DNA of 64,000 bases from Oscillospiraceae bacterium (GCA_910574935.1 CAJTCU010000002.1:62001-126000); one strand, 5' to 3'; positions 32,605 to 42,149 are shown, counted from the stretch's first letter. The notes: generated by a model from the sequence alone, not told the origin. Numbers and translations: made by a program.

Positions 32605-33429
32605 ATGATTAGTCCCATTTCCTTCTCCTCTAGAGTAAACCCCATCTACAACAATGGATATAATCTAAATGTCCAGGCTGCTGGCCGCACTTTGGGAGTG
32701 GCCCAGGGGCGTGCCGCTATGCCCGAAACACCTGTTACCCCTGTACACCCCACCCCGGTGGTCAGCATTAACACCGCTCAGCCGCGCACAGACCTCTCTT
32801 CTCCCATGTGGGTGGATTCCTACCCCCGGGAACAGGCCAACCGCTCTCGGGTGCAGTACCTTTTGCCCCAGGCCTACCAAGAAACCAGTGCGCAGCCTAA
32901 CACGCCGGGGCAGGATCTTTCTCCTTTCCAGTGGCCCACTTTGCCCAGCGCGGCTCCTGCGGAACTGGCCGCACGAATGCGCGTCCAGTTTCCAGAGGAA
33001 TCGGCTAATACTCCAGAAGTATCCCCGCAGGCCGGAGACTCTTTGTCTATAGGAGCCGAAGGCGCCCAGCGGGCTGCTGAAGAAGGCCGCTGCCAGACCT
33101 GCGAAGAGCGCAAGTACCAAGACGGTTCGGATGACAGCAGTGTTTCCTATCAGACGCCCACCCACATTGATCCAGATGCCGCCCCAGCCGCTGTGCGGGG
33201 ACATGAGATGGAGCATGTTTCTCACGAGCAGGCCAAGGCCCAGCAGGAGGGCCGCAAGGTGGTAAGCCAAACCGTGACCATGCATACGGATATCTGTCCC
33301 GAGTGCGGCCGGGTGTATGTATCCGGCGGCACCACACAAACCGTAACAAAGGCTGATAGCCAGCAGCGTGCTCAGGAAGAGGAGCAGGAGGCCGAGATAA
33401 ATTCGGGTACTGTGCAGGCACTGATGTGA
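32605..33429 (+). CDS. SprA-related putative metalloprotease
   Basis: 274 residues from ATG 32605 (AGAGGTG six bases upstream). The first ~150 residues are Pro/Ser/Gln-rich and probably disordered. The conserved C-terminal part has CQTCEERKYQDGSDDSSVSY, the core TPTHIDPDAAPAAVRGHEME with HEMEH as an HExxH zinc motif, and a CPECGRVYVSGG pair of Cys. It then ends in a Gln/Glu-rich tail. This is the SprA-related family of unknown role seen across bacteria. No signal peptide is visible, so cytoplasmic or non-classically exported. Followed by a strong terminator. Confidence 0.75.
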   Translation: MISPISFSSRVNPIYNNGYNLNVQAAGRTLGVAQGRAAMPETPVTPVHPTPVVSINTAQPRTDLSSPMWVDSYPREQANRSRVQYLLPQAYQETSAQPNTPGQDLSPFQWPTLPSAAPAELAARMRVQFPEESANTPEVSPQAGDSLSIGAEGAQRAAEEGRCQTCEERKYQDGSDDSSVSYQTPTHIDPDAAPAAVRGHEMEHVSHEQAKAQQEGRKVVSQTVTMHTDICPECGRVYVSGGTTQTVTKADSQQRAQEEEQEAEINSGTVQALM

Positions 33430-33582
33430 AGGTTGAAGGGGAACCCGCCAGCATTTCTATAAAATCGTTGACATGCCGATGCCCTCGGACTCGCCGCGTA
33501 AAAATATTTTATAGTTTTTCCGCGTAAATTACTTGACATTTGCCAAAACGGGGCGCATGGCCCCAGTGTTTCTATACCTAAT

Positions 33583-33620
33583 GAAAAAACCGAGGCCCTT
33601 CCGGGCCCCGGTTTTTTTCA
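33583..33620. terminator. Bidirectional terminator
   Basis: AAAAAACCG-GGCCC/GGGCC-CGGTTTTTT hairpin with a TTCC loop and A/T runs on both flanks, between the SprA-like gene and the ABC exporter gene. Confidence 0.85.
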
Positions 33621-33631
33621 TGCGCTGGCCT

Positions 33632-35293
33632 TTAACGGCCATTATATTCAGAATATTGCAGTAGGTTGCGGCACAGGAACATTACCAGCAACGCCACAGG
33701 TATGTTGCCCAGCGTAATGCCTGCCAGCACCCCCACCACGCCAGGCAGCAGCTCTATGGCCATTACTGCAATCCCCAGGCCTACGCCGGGCAGCGCCAGA
33801 ATGATCATGGCCAAAAAGTAGAAGAGCAGCATCAGCCCCTTAGACCGTACCGAGCCGAACACGCGCTCTACCAGCATATTGCCGGAAATAAACAGCAGGG
33901 CAAAAGACACCCGCGCCACTATACACATTAGCATATCCACTGGACCGAGGCCAATGATCAGCGCCACCGGCACATAAATAACCACTGCCTCGCACACGTC
34001 CGCCACCAGGTTCTCCCCAATGGCCCACAGCAGCTTCTTCAGGGGCGGCTCGGGAATCAGATAAATATAGGGCTTTGTTAGTTCCCAGTTAAAGCGGCCC
34101 GCACTTTCTGAAAAGATTTGCATATAAGTACTCATGGCGAACACGGCTACCAGTACCGCCGAAGGTTCCTCTGCCTCAAACAGGGTGTTATAAAGCATGG
34201 AACAGCCAATGATAACCAGCATAAAGATGATGGAGGTTTTGGAGAACATAAGCACCCCTGAGCGGCGGTTTTCCATCTGATGCTTGAAGAAAATCGCGCT
34301 GGCTCCCCGGCCTCTTTCCAGTCCGGTCTTTCCCAGGCGCACCTTCTTTGGGGTCATCTCGGCGGGCAGCCCCTCTTTTTTCGCGGTGATGGCGGACTGG
34401 GCCACCTCGGCGGTTTGCAGCACGTCCTCATAATAGTTATTTTTATTTTTTACCACCAAGAGCAGAGCCACCAGAAAAGCGGCGGCAATCAGCAGTGCGC
34501 AAAGCCCGGCGGTCAGCCATTCTTGGGCAAATACGCCCCCGATCAGGCCTGCCGCCCAGCCGGACACCGGGAAGAATATCCCTATGGTGGCCAAAAAGTT
34601 CGTGCCCTCTTCCAGCAAACCAGTAAACTCTGTTGTTAGCAAAAAGCCCCCTTCTTCCGACAGAGAGCCCGAAGCGCTTACCGCCAGCACCCCCGGCAGG
34701 CAGCGGGCCAACATCCAGACTACAAAACCCAAGGTGACGCCATACACGCAGTATTTCACCACGCGTCGTGCATTGTCGTTTCCGCTGCTGCGCACATAGG
34801 CCGCCATGGCACAGACTTGCCCTAAAAACAGGCTAAGCCCATAGCCCAAAACAATGAATATCAGGTGCCCATATTCCAACCCATAGAGCCCATGCATCCA
34901 GTTGTACTGGAACAGCAGGAAGAACCCCAGCAGCAGCGAGAGCCCCAGCTGCCGGAACAGCCCATAGAACAGCACTTTATTGGGCCGCAGGGGGGACGGA
35001 AACAATACGCTTACATCCGAAAGGGTAAACATGGGGTAGTTCCCCGCGCCACCGTTGACGCCGTTTATAAAAGTTATCAAAAACATCAAGCTATAGAACA
35101 ACACCATAATAGCCGTCAGCTCCTGAAGCGGCCGCAGCTCTAAGTGTTCCGCATTGGTCTGTCCCCCAATGGTAGAGAGAACCAGCGCGGCGGCGATAAA
35201 TATTATGTAAATCAGTTTGGCCGGATGCTTTACCGCCTCTTTTAGCTGGTTCTTCAGCTTCACAGCCGTTAGGTACATCAGCGGGCTCTTCAT
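33632..35293 (-). CDS. ABC exporter permease (putative ABC_export family)
   Basis: A 553-residue membrane protein with about 12-14 spans, resembling the large two-half permeases of clostridial ABC exporters. It starts MKSPLMYLTAVKLKNQLKEA at 35293; the ATG overlaps the ATPase TGA (ATGA) and AAGGCGGGG precedes it. MFTLSDVSVLFPSPLRPNKV is a recognisable family block, and residues ~300-345 form a cytoplasmic loop between the halves. It works with the ATPase encoded immediately upstream. Substrate unknown. Confidence 0.85.
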   Translation of the reverse strand: MKSPLMYLTAVKLKNQLKEAVKHPAKLIYIIFIAAALVLSTIGGQTNAEHLELRPLQELTAIMVLFYSLMFLITFINGVNGGAGNYPMFTLSDVSVLFPSPLRPNKVLFYGLFRQLGLSLLLGFFLLFQYNWMHGLYGLEYGHLIFIVLGYGLSLFLGQVCAMAAYVRSSGNDNARRVVKYCVYGVTLGFVVWMLARCLPGVLAVSASGSLSEEGGFLLTTEFTGLLEEGTNFLATIGIFFPVSGWAAGLIGGVFAQEWLTAGLCALLIAAAFLVALLLVVKNKNNYYEDVLQTAEVAQSAITAKKEGLPAEMTPKKVRLGKTGLERGRGASAIFFKHQMENRRSGVLMFSKTSIIFMLVIIGCSMLYNTLFEAEEPSAVLVAVFAMSTYMQIFSESAGRFNWELTKPYIYLIPEPPLKKLLWAIGENLVADVCEAVVIYVPVALIIGLGPVDMLMCIVARVSFALLFISGNMLVERVFGSVRSKGLMLLFYFLAMIILALPGVGLGIAVMAIELLPGVVGVLAGITLGNIPVALLVMFLCRNLLQYSEYNGR

Positions 35294-35988
35294 GCCCCCA
35301 CCCCGCCTTCTGTAATCTGGAAGAACAGCTCTTCCAAAGACTGCCCTTCGCTGCCGTCGTTGATCTTGGTCGCCGCAAAACGGCCGTTCATCATGATATT
35401 GGCCACATCCCAATAGTCCTCTACGCTATCAATCATATGGGTACTGATCAAAACAGACGCCCCGTCATCCTTCAGCTCCCGAAAAATATTCTTTAACTCC
35501 TTAATGGCGTGGGGGTCCAGGCCCACCAAGGGTTCATCAAACACAGCCACCCGGGGCCTGTGGCACAGAGCACAGCAGATGGACAGCTTCTGCTGCATGC
35601 CTTTGGACAGTTCTTTGCCCAGCTTATCCTTTTTATCCCACAGCTCCAGGCGTTCTAAAAGCTGTTGGGAATAGGCCTCATCGTACATCTTATAGGCACG
35701 GCGGATGAACTCCAGGTGTTCTGAGACCGTCAGCAGGTCATACACCGCTGGCATCTCCGGAATATACCCCAACTGGCGCTTGGCCTCTTGGCTGGTGTTT
35801 TCCGCGCCATTGATCTCAATACGCCCGGTAAAGCGCAGCAGACCGGTGATACATTTGATAATGGTGGATTTTCCCGCGCCGTTGGGACCTAAAAGGATAC
35901 CGATCTGTCCGTCTCCCACCGCAAAGCTGATATTATCGTTGGCCAAATTCTTGCCATACTTTTTCGTCACGCCGCTAATTGAAAGCAT
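35290..35988 (-). CDS. ABC transporter ATP-binding protein
   Basis: 232-residue ATPase: Walker A GPNGAGKSTIIKCITG, Q-loop near YIPEMPAVYDLL, signature ELSKGMQQKLSICCAL, Walker B VAVFDEPLVGLDPH and switch His in STHMIDS. It energises the exporter encoded by the next gene with a 4-bp overlap. AAGGGAG precedes the ATG. Transcription starts from a promoter carrying a dyad over its -10, so expression is probably repressed by a dimeric regulator. Confidence 0.95.
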   Translation of the reverse strand: MLSISGVTKKYGKNLANDNISFAVGDGQIGILLGPNGAGKSTIIKCITGLLRFTGRIEINGAENTSQEAKRQLGYIPEMPAVYDLLTVSEHLEFIRRAYKMYDEAYSQQLLERLELWDKKDKLGKELSKGMQQKLSICCALCHRPRVAVFDEPLVGLDPHAIKELKNIFRELKDDGASVLISTHMIDSVEDYWDVANIMMNGRFAATKINDGSEGQSLEELFFQITEGGVGA

Positions 35989-36023
35989 CGCATCATTCTC
36001 CCTTTTCTCAAAAAATAATCCAC

Positions 36024-36062
36024 GTATGATATTATTATAATATCATACAACTATCCTGTCAA
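36024..36062 (-). promoter_or_regulatory. Promoter with overlapping operator dyad for the ABC exporter
   Basis: Minus-strand TTGACA (36057-36062), 17-base spacer, TATAAT (36034-36039). An 8-bp inverted repeat, GTATGATA (36024-36031) and TATCATAC (36041-36048), brackets the -10 exactly, as expected for a repressor site. No adjacent GntR/YtrA-type repressor gene is present. Confidence 0.75.
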
Positions 36063-36202
36063 GCGCAATCTGCATTCCATTTCCCATTTTACGAGAAAAG
36101 CAGCCTGTGTACAAGGCCTCCACAAAAATTGTAAGAGAATCGACAGGAATGGAAACTCTTCTGCGCCACAGTGCCGCTTAGACATAATAACACATAAAAC
36201 GA

Positions 36203-36235
36203 CTTGTGTCAATCGCGTAACGTGATTGACACAAG
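36203..36235. promoter_or_regulatory. 33-bp palindrome upstream of XRE regulator
   Basis: CTTGTGTCAATC (36203-36214) and GATTGACACAAG (36224-36235) are perfect 12-bp arms. The spacer GCGTAACGT is itself nearly symmetric around A36219, so all but two positions pair. It lies 54 bp before the XRE start and contains a TTGACA. Probably the regulator's own operator. No T-run follows, so it is not a terminator. The rest of 36063-36288 shows no gene. Confidence 0.75.
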
Positions 36236-36288
36236 GTTTATTCTTTTCTCCATCTCCCTACAATAGATGAGAGGGAGTGATACATTCT

Positions 36289-36516
36289 ATGAAAGCGGAA
36301 TACAAAGAACTCTATGAAAAATTTGGCCTCAATGTGGTCTACTACCGCAAACGCAAAAAGTTGACCCAATTACAGCTGGCGGAGCTGACAGACATTGACC
36401 GCAGCCATGTAAGCGCTATAGAATTGGGCAAGGTAGGGGTCTCTTTTGACGTCATTTTTAAGCTATGCCAGGTACTGGACGTCAAACCCCGGGATTTATT
36501 TGATTTCCGAGAATAG
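36289..36516 (+). CDS. XRE-family helix-turn-helix regulator
   Basis: 75-residue single-domain DNA-binding protein: NVVYYRKRKKLTQLQLAELT then DIDRSHVSAIELGK form the Cro/CI helix-turn-helix, ending RDLFDFRE. No effector domain, so it likely acts by DNA binding and dimerisation alone. ATG 36289 is chosen over a GTG at 36277 because GAGGGAG lies too close to the GTG. The large palindrome upstream suggests autoregulation. It is followed by its own terminator. Confidence 0.85.
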   Translation: MKAEYKELYEKFGLNVVYYRKRKKLTQLQLAELTDIDRSHVSAIELGKVGVSFDVIFKLCQVLDVKPRDLFDFRE

Positions 36517-36527
36517 GCATAAAGAAA

Positions 36528-36553
36528 AAAGCCCTGCTTAAGCAAGGCTTTTT
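36528..36553 (+). terminator. Terminator of the XRE gene
   Basis: AAAGCC-TGCTTAAGCA-GGCTTT hairpin followed by TTT, 12 bp after the stop. Confidence 0.75.
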
Positions 36554-36644
36554 AAAACAACAAACCAATATGCAAAAATGTAGGTGTAGAGGCTATGGAT
36601 GATTGGACCGATTTCGCCCGTTGGCCCAAGGCCTTTAAACCGCG

Positions 36645-37976
36645 CTACTCTTCTTCCTGCGCCTGCTTTTCCTTTACAATTAGCAGCCGTGCCAGCCGCT
36701 GGTCGTCAATTTCCAGCACCGTGATATTCAGGCCTTCCACCAGCACCTGGGGATGCTCCCCTTCTTTTGGAATACGCCCCAGCCGGTCGGTTACCAGACC
36801 CGCTATGGTGTCATAGCCGCCTTCGGGCAGCTCCACGCCAGTTAAATTAGAAATTTCGTCAATAGAGGCGGTGCCCTCCACCGTAAACTCCGTCTCGCTT
36901 ACCCTGTGGATCTCCTCCTCTTCATGGTCGTACTCGTCCTGAATATTACCCACGATGGACTCCACTAAATCTTCCAGGGTGATCAGCCCCGCGGTACCGC
37001 CATACTCGTCCACCACAATGGCGATCTGCACCTTGCGCTCGGTCATCTCTGTAAAAAGCTGGCTGCATTTTTTCGTCTCGGGAATAAAATAAGCCGGGCG
37101 CATCAGCTGGGTCATCAGGGTGCCTTGGGGCACTGGGCGGCCCACAAAGGGCAGCAGGTCCTTAACATAGCAGATTCCCACCACAGAGTCAATGTCCTCG
37201 TGATATACCGGCACCCGGGAGCAGCCGTGCTCTACCGAAAGCTCTACCACCTGCTGGGGCCCCGCGTCATCCGGTACCGCCAGAATATCCGTACGATGGG
37301 TCATGGTCTCACCGGCTGTGGTATCATTAAAGTCCAGAATATTGGCAATCATGTCCTTTTCCGTCTCCTCAATGACGCCTTTTTCCTCACCCTCGCCCAC
37401 CATCTGCAAAATTTCCTCCTCAGTAACAGCATCCTCCAAGGAATGAGGATCAATGCGGAACAGGCGCAGAATGCAGTTGGCTGTAAAGTTGGCAAAGCCC
37501 AAAAAGGGCAAAACCATTCGGGTCATGGCAAAGATCAGCCGCGCGTTGCGGTAAGCAAAACGCTCAGGAGCATGACGCACCCCTTTTTTAGGCAGTAAGT
37601 CCGCAAACAGAAAAAAAACCACCAGATATGCCACCGCCGCCAAAAAACAGGCAAACGCCCCCCGCAGGCTGGAACTTTTCAGCCCGGGAAACGCGGCGTA
37701 CAGCGGCCCATAAAAGGCGGCCACACAAAAGGCCAAACCAAAAATACCGCAAAACAGCAGACCGTACTGCATGGGCGATACCGCGCCAACACGGGCTTTC
37801 ATGGCCTTATGCAGCCGGCGGGCGCTTTTGCTGCCAGAATCCGCGTCCTTTTTCACCTGGGAAAGGGACAGGCTGTCCACAGCGGACTCTCCCGCAGCAT
37901 ACAACGCGGAAATTCCAAGGAATAAGATCGTCAAAAGAATCGGAACAACGGTTAAACCGTCCGGGTCGTCAGGCAT
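36645..37976 (-). CDS. CNNM/CBS-domain membrane protein (hemolysin C/CorC family)
   Basis: 443 residues from ATG 37976 (AAAGGAGAGG upstream). The CNNM domain has four spans (VVPILLTILFLGISALYAAG, ACFLAAVAYLVVFFLFADLL). Two CBS domains follow (TDILAVPDDAGPQQVVELSV; RPAYFIPETKKCSQLFTEMT) and then a CorC_HlyC domain ending in an acidic tail (VLEIDDQRLARLLIV). The family is linked to Mg2+ or other cation efflux and resistance; direct evidence for haemolysis is lacking. Monocistronic with its own promoter, divergent from nifJ. Confidence 0.9.
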   Translation of the reverse strand: MPDDPDGLTVVPILLTILFLGISALYAAGESAVDSLSLSQVKKDADSGSKSARRLHKAMKARVGAVSPMQYGLLFCGIFGLAFCVAAFYGPLYAAFPGLKSSSLRGAFACFLAAVAYLVVFFLFADLLPKKGVRHAPERFAYRNARLIFAMTRMVLPFLGFANFTANCILRLFRIDPHSLEDAVTEEEILQMVGEGEEKGVIEETEKDMIANILDFNDTTAGETMTHRTDILAVPDDAGPQQVVELSVEHGCSRVPVYHEDIDSVVGICYVKDLLPFVGRPVPQGTLMTQLMRPAYFIPETKKCSQLFTEMTERKVQIAIVVDEYGGTAGLITLEDLVESIVGNIQDEYDHEEEEIHRVSETEFTVEGTASIDEISNLTGVELPEGGYDTIAGLVTDRLGRIPKEGEHPQVLVEGLNITVLEIDDQRLARLLIVKEKQAQEEE

Positions 37977-38010
37977 AGATTTGCCTCTCCTTTCAAAATT
38001 ATTGCATACT

Positions 38011-38039
38011 ATTGTACTAGAAAACCCTGTGCTTGTCAA
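38011..38039 (-). promoter_or_regulatory. Promoter of the CNNM/CBS gene
   Basis: Minus-strand TTGACA (38034-38039), 17-base spacer, TACAAT (38011-38016). Confidence 0.75.
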
Positions 38040-38204
38040 TCATCATATCCCCAAGCCAAAGTTACCGGCCTTAAAGATGAAATGATTTTTCAGCAAACTT
38101 TTATCAAAATTGAATAGACGGCGGCCGTGCCACAGAAACCCGCGATTTTTCTATATATGCCCGTGATATGCCCGTGGAAATTTCGCAAAAGAGTCATTTT
38201 TGCC

Positions 38205-38233
38205 TTTACACCGCCTAAAAAAAATGGTAGAAT
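38205..38233 (+). promoter_or_regulatory. Promoter of nifJ
   Basis: TTTACA (38205-38210), 17-base spacer, TAGAAT (38228-38233), leaving a ~110-nt leader. Confidence 0.65.
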
Positions 38234-38352
38234 GATATGGTAAGGGCGCAGGCGACCTCTGCGTTCATCCGTTGTGTATTTAATTTTCCCATGCATGTAC
38301 ACGGAGCCCCGCCGCCCGGCCCGATCACCCCAAAAGGAGGAATATCGTTAAA

Positions 38353-41300
38353 ATGCCAAGAAAAATGAAGACCATGGATGGCAACACCGCCGCCGCGCAC
38401 GTTTCCTATGCGTTCACCGACGTTGCGGCCATCTACCCCATCACCCCCTCTTCCGTGATGGCCGACGAGACCGATAAGTACGCCGCCGCCGGCCGCAAGA
38501 ACCTGTTTGGCCGCGAGGTGCGCGTCACCGAGATGCAGTCTGAGGCCGGCGCTGCCGGCGCTGTGCACGGCTCTTTGGCGGCTGGCGCTCTTACCACTAC
38601 CTACACCGCCTCTCAGGGCCTGTTGCTGATGATCCCTAACATGTACAAGATCGCCGGCGAACTGCTGCCCAGCGTCATCCACGTTTCCGCCCGTACCCTG
38701 GCCACCCACGCCTTGAACATCTTCGGCGACCACTCCGACGTGTACGCCTGCCGCCAGACCGGCTACGCCATGCTGTGCTCCAACTCCCCTCAGGAGGTTA
38801 TGGACCTGGGCGCTGTAGCCCATCTGGCCGCTATTAAGGGCAAGGTGCCTTTCCTGCACTTCTTCGACGGTTTCCGCACTTCTCATGAGATCCAGAAGAT
38901 TGAAACCTGGGACTATGAGGACCTGGGCGAAATGCTGGACTGGGACGCTGTGAACGCGTTCCGCCGCCATGCCCTGAACCCCGAGCACCCCGTGCTGCGC
39001 GGCCAGGCCCAGAACGGCGACATCTTCTTCCAAGCCCGCGAGGCCTGCAACAAGTACTACGACGCTGTGCCCGAGGTGGCCGTTGAGTACATGAACAAGG
39101 TAAACGCCAAGCTGGGCACTGACTACAAGCCCTTCAACTACTACGGTGCGCCTGACGCAGATAAGGTCATCATTGCTATGGGCTCCGCTTGCGAGACCAT
39201 TGAAGAAGTCATTGACTACCTGATGGCCGCTGGCGAGAAGGTGGGCCTGGTGAAAGTGCACCTGTACCGTCCCTTTGTGGCCAAGTACCTCTTGGATGTG
39301 CTGCCGGAGACTGTAAAGACCATCTCCGTGCTGGACCGCACCAAGGAGCCCGGCTCCATCGGCGAGCCCCTGTACCTGGACGTATTGGCCGCTATCAATG
39401 GCACCAGCTTTGGCGCCTGCCCTGTGTACACCGGCCGCTACGGGCTGGGCAGCAAGGACACCAAGCCCAGCGACATTATTGCCGTATACCGCAACATGGA
39501 GAGCGCCGAACCCAAAAAGCGCTTCACCATTGGCATTGTGGACGATGTGACCCACCTGTCTTTGGAAGTCAAGGAAGATCCCGATACCGCTCCCGCTGGC
39601 ACCACTTCCTGTAAGTTCTGGGGCCTGGGCTCCGACGGTACTGTGGGCGCTAACAAGAACTCCATCAAGATCATTGGCGACCATACCGACATGTATGCTC
39701 AGGGCTACTTTGACTATGATTCCAAGAAGTCCGGCGGCCTGACCATCTCTCACCTGCGCTTTGGCCACACACCCATTAAGTCCACCTACTATATCTCTAA
39801 GGCGGACTTCGTGGCCTGCTCCAACCCCGCGTACCTGGACACCTACGATATGGTTCAGGACTTGAAAAAGGGCGGCAGCTTCCTGCTGAACTGCGCCTGG
39901 GACGACGCCGAGCTGAACGAGCGCCTGCCCGGCAAGGTGAAGAAGTTCATTGCCGAGAACGACATCAATCTCTACACCATCGACGGCTTCAAGATTGGCA
40001 AAGAGATTGGCCTGGGTACCCGCATCAATACCGTGCTTCAGTCCGCTTTCTTCTCCATTGCCAAGATTATCCCCGAAGAGGACGCTATCCAATATATGAA
40101 GGACGCCGCCACCAAATCCTATAGCAGGAAGGGCGACGCCATTGTTAAGATGAACCACGACGCCATTGACCGGGGCGCTACCGGCTATGTAAAGGTCAAC
40201 GTGCCCGAAGCCTGGAAGAGCGCCGAGGACAACTCTGTGAAGAAGGTGGCCACCGGCAGCCGTCAGGATCTGGTGGATTACGTGAACAACGTGGTATTCC
40301 CTGTGAACACCTTCCACGGCAAGGACCTGCCCGTTTCCACCTTTGAGCAGTACGCCGACGGCACCTCTCCCCAGGGTACCGCCGCCTACGAGAAGCGCGG
40401 CGTTGCTGTGGACGTTCCCGAGTGGATTCCCGAGAACTGCATCCAGTGCAACCAGTGTTCCTATGTGTGCCCCCACGCGGTAATCCGTCCCATCGCTATG
40501 ACCGACGAAGAGCTGGCCGCCGCCCCAGAGGGCACCAAGAGCAAGCCCATGACCGGCGTGCCCGGCATGCACTTTGCCATGGTCATCTCTACTTTGGACT
40601 GCACCGGATGCGGCAGCTGCGTAAGTACCTGCCCTGCCAAGACCAAGGCTTTGCAGATGGCCCCCATCGACTCTCAGCGTCCCCAGCAGGCTGTATTTAA
40701 TTATGGCATCGACCTGCCCGCCAAGGAGGCTGTGGCCGAGAAGTTTAAGGAGACCTCCGTCAAGGGCAGCCAGTTCAAGCAGCCCCTGCTTGAGTTCTCC
40801 GGCGCCTGCGGCGGCTGCGGCGAGACTCCCTACGCCAAGCTGGCCACCCAGCTCTTCGGCGACAAGATGTTCATCGCCAACGCCACCGGCTGCTCCTCCA
40901 TCTGGGGCGGCTCCGCGCCCGCCACTCCCTACACCGTCAACAAGAAGGGCCACGGTCCTGCCTGGGAGAACTCCCTGTTTGAGGACAACGCCGAGTTTGG
41001 CCTGGGCATGTGCCTAGCCCAGAACGCGGTGCGCGGCCGTCTGGCTGAGCTCACCGAGAAGCTCATTGCCGTAGACTATGTGGAGCAGGAAGTGAAGGAC
41101 ACCGGTAAAGCTTGGCTGGAAACCATGCAGGACAGCAAGGCCAATGGGCCTGCCGCCCAGGCGTTTATCGCCGCCCTGGAGTACAGCCGCGCCTCTATTG
41201 ACTGGACCATCAACTTCTGCAAGTCTGAGGACGCCGTCAAAGCGTTCGGCAGCAAGGAAGCCGCTGACAAGATGTTGGCCCATCATGAGGCCCGCAAGGC

Positions 41301-42024
41301 TGCCGGCGACCAGTACTGCGACTGCGAGGCCTGCCACCTGTGCAACGAGATCCTGAAAGACAAGGATTATCTGGCCAAGAAGTCCGTGTGGATTCTGGGC
41401 GGCGACGGCTGGGCCTATGACATCGGCTTCGGCGGTCTGGACCACGCTCTGGCCTCTGGCGAGAACATCAATGTACTGGTGTTTGACACCGAGGTGTACT
41501 CCAACACCGGCGGGCAGGCCAGCAAGTCCACCCCCTGCGGCTCTGTTGCTCAGTTTGCCGCCACTGGCAAGGCCCAGAAGAAGAAGGACCTGGCCGCTAT
41601 TGCCATGAGCTACGGCTATGTATATGTAGCTCAGGTGGCCATGGGCGCAGACATGAACCAGTGCATCAAGGCTTTCCACGAGGCCGAGAGCTACAACGGC
41701 CCCTCTATCATCCTGGCTTATGCTCCCTGCATCAACCATGGTATCAAGGGCGGCATGGGAATTTCTCAGCTTGAGGAGAAGAAAGCTGTGGCCGCTGGTT
41801 ACTGGCACAACTTCCGCTTTGACCCCCGTCGGGCCGACGCGGGCGAGAATCCCTTCCAGCTGGACAGCAAGGAGCCTTCCGCCTCTTACCGCGACTTCAT
41901 TATGGGCGAAGTGCGCTATAACAGCCTGACCCGTGCTTTCCCAGAGCGCGCCGAGAAGCTGTTTGCCAACGCCGAGAAGTATGCCGAGGAGAAATACGCC
42001 AAGCTGAAGAAGATGGCTGAGTAA
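38353..42024 (+). CDS. nifJ: Pyruvate:ferredoxin (flavodoxin) oxidoreductase
   Basis: Single-chain PFOR, 1223 residues, oxidising pyruvate with CoA to acetyl-CoA and CO2 and reducing ferredoxin; central to anaerobic fermentation. Visible in order: the pyruvate-binding N-domain (AFTDVAAIYPITPSSVMADE, EMQSEAGAAGAVHGSLAAGA), the gamma domain (ARTLATHALNIFGDHSDVYA region onward), and two ferredoxin clusters (CIQCNQCSYVCPHAV near 695; CTGCGSCVSTCP near 750). The CGGCGETPYAKL cluster motif and the thiamine diphosphate site GGDGWAYDIGFGGLDH near 1016 follow, then the C-terminal protective extension. AAAGGAGG precedes the ATG. Codon use is very biased (GCC, CTG, AAG), indicating high expression. A 912-codon open frame on the opposite strand is a by-product of this bias. 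Confidence 0.98.
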   Translation: MPRKMKTMDGNTAAAHVSYAFTDVAAIYPITPSSVMADETDKYAAAGRKNLFGREVRVTEMQSEAGAAGAVHGSLAAGALTTTYTASQGLLLMIPNMYKIAGELLPSVIHVSARTLATHALNIFGDHSDVYACRQTGYAMLCSNSPQEVMDLGAVAHLAAIKGKVPFLHFFDGFRTSHEIQKIETWDYEDLGEMLDWDAVNAFRRHALNPEHPVLRGQAQNGDIFFQAREACNKYYDAVPEVAVEYMNKVNAKLGTDYKPFNYYGAPDADKVIIAMGSACETIEEVIDYLMAAGEKVGLVKVHLYRPFVAKYLLDVLPETVKTISVLDRTKEPGSIGEPLYLDVLAAINGTSFGACPVYTGRYGLGSKDTKPSDIIAVYRNMESAEPKKRFTIGIVDDVTHLSLEVKEDPDTAPAGTTSCKFWGLGSDGTVGANKNSIKIIGDHTDMYAQGYFDYDSKKSGGLTISHLRFGHTPIKSTYYISKADFVACSNPAYLDTYDMVQDLKKGGSFLLNCAWDDAELNERLPGKVKKFIAENDINLYTIDGFKIGKEIGLGTRINTVLQSAFFSIAKIIPEEDAIQYMKDAATKSYSRKGDAIVKMNHDAIDRGATGYVKVNVPEAWKSAEDNSVKKVATGSRQDLVDYVNNVVFPVNTFHGKDLPVSTFEQYADGTSPQGTAAYEKRGVAVDVPEWIPENCIQCNQCSYVCPHAVIRPIAMTDEELAAAPEGTKSKPMTGVPGMHFAMVISTLDCTGCGSCVSTCPAKTKALQMAPIDSQRPQQAVFNYGIDLPAKEAVAEKFKETSVKGSQFKQPLLEFSGACGGCGETPYAKLATQLFGDKMFIANATGCSSIWGGSAPATPYTVNKKGHGPAWENSLFEDNAEFGLGMCLAQNAVRGRLAELTEKLIAVDYVEQEVKDTGKAWLETMQDSKANGPAAQAFIAALEYSRASIDWTINFCKSEDAVKAFGSKEAADKMLAHHEARKAAGDQYCDCEACHLCNEILKDKDYLAKKSVWILGGDGWAYDIGFGGLDHALASGENINVLVFDTEVYSNTGGQASKSTPCGSVAQFAATGKAQKKKDLAAIAMSYGYVYVAQVAMGADMNQCIKAFHEAESYNGPSIILAYAPCINHGIKGGMGISQLEEKKAVAAGYWHNFRFDPRRADAGENPFQLDSKEPSASYRDFIMGEVRYNSLTRAFPERAEKLFANAEKYAEEKYAKLKKMAE

Positions 42025-42051
42025 TTCGGCTTAGAACGATTTGTAATATTT

Positions 42052-42094
42052 GCAAGGTCCGGCGCGGCATCTGGCTACGCCGGACCTTGTTTTT
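42052..42094 (+). terminator. Terminator of nifJ
   Basis: CAAGGTCCGGCG/CGCCGGACCTTG perfect 12-bp stem followed by TTTTT. Confidence 0.9.
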
Positions 42095-42149
42095 AGAAAG
42101 CGGAAGCGCCCTACAGGAGGCGGCCTAGGCCGATGGTTCGCTGAAAAGT

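Noticed and set aside
38215-40953. 912-codon open frame antisense to nifJ
   Set aside because: It lies opposite a highly expressed, strongly codon-biased gene; the translation is Gly/Val/His/Ala-rich with no family features and has no ribosome binding site.
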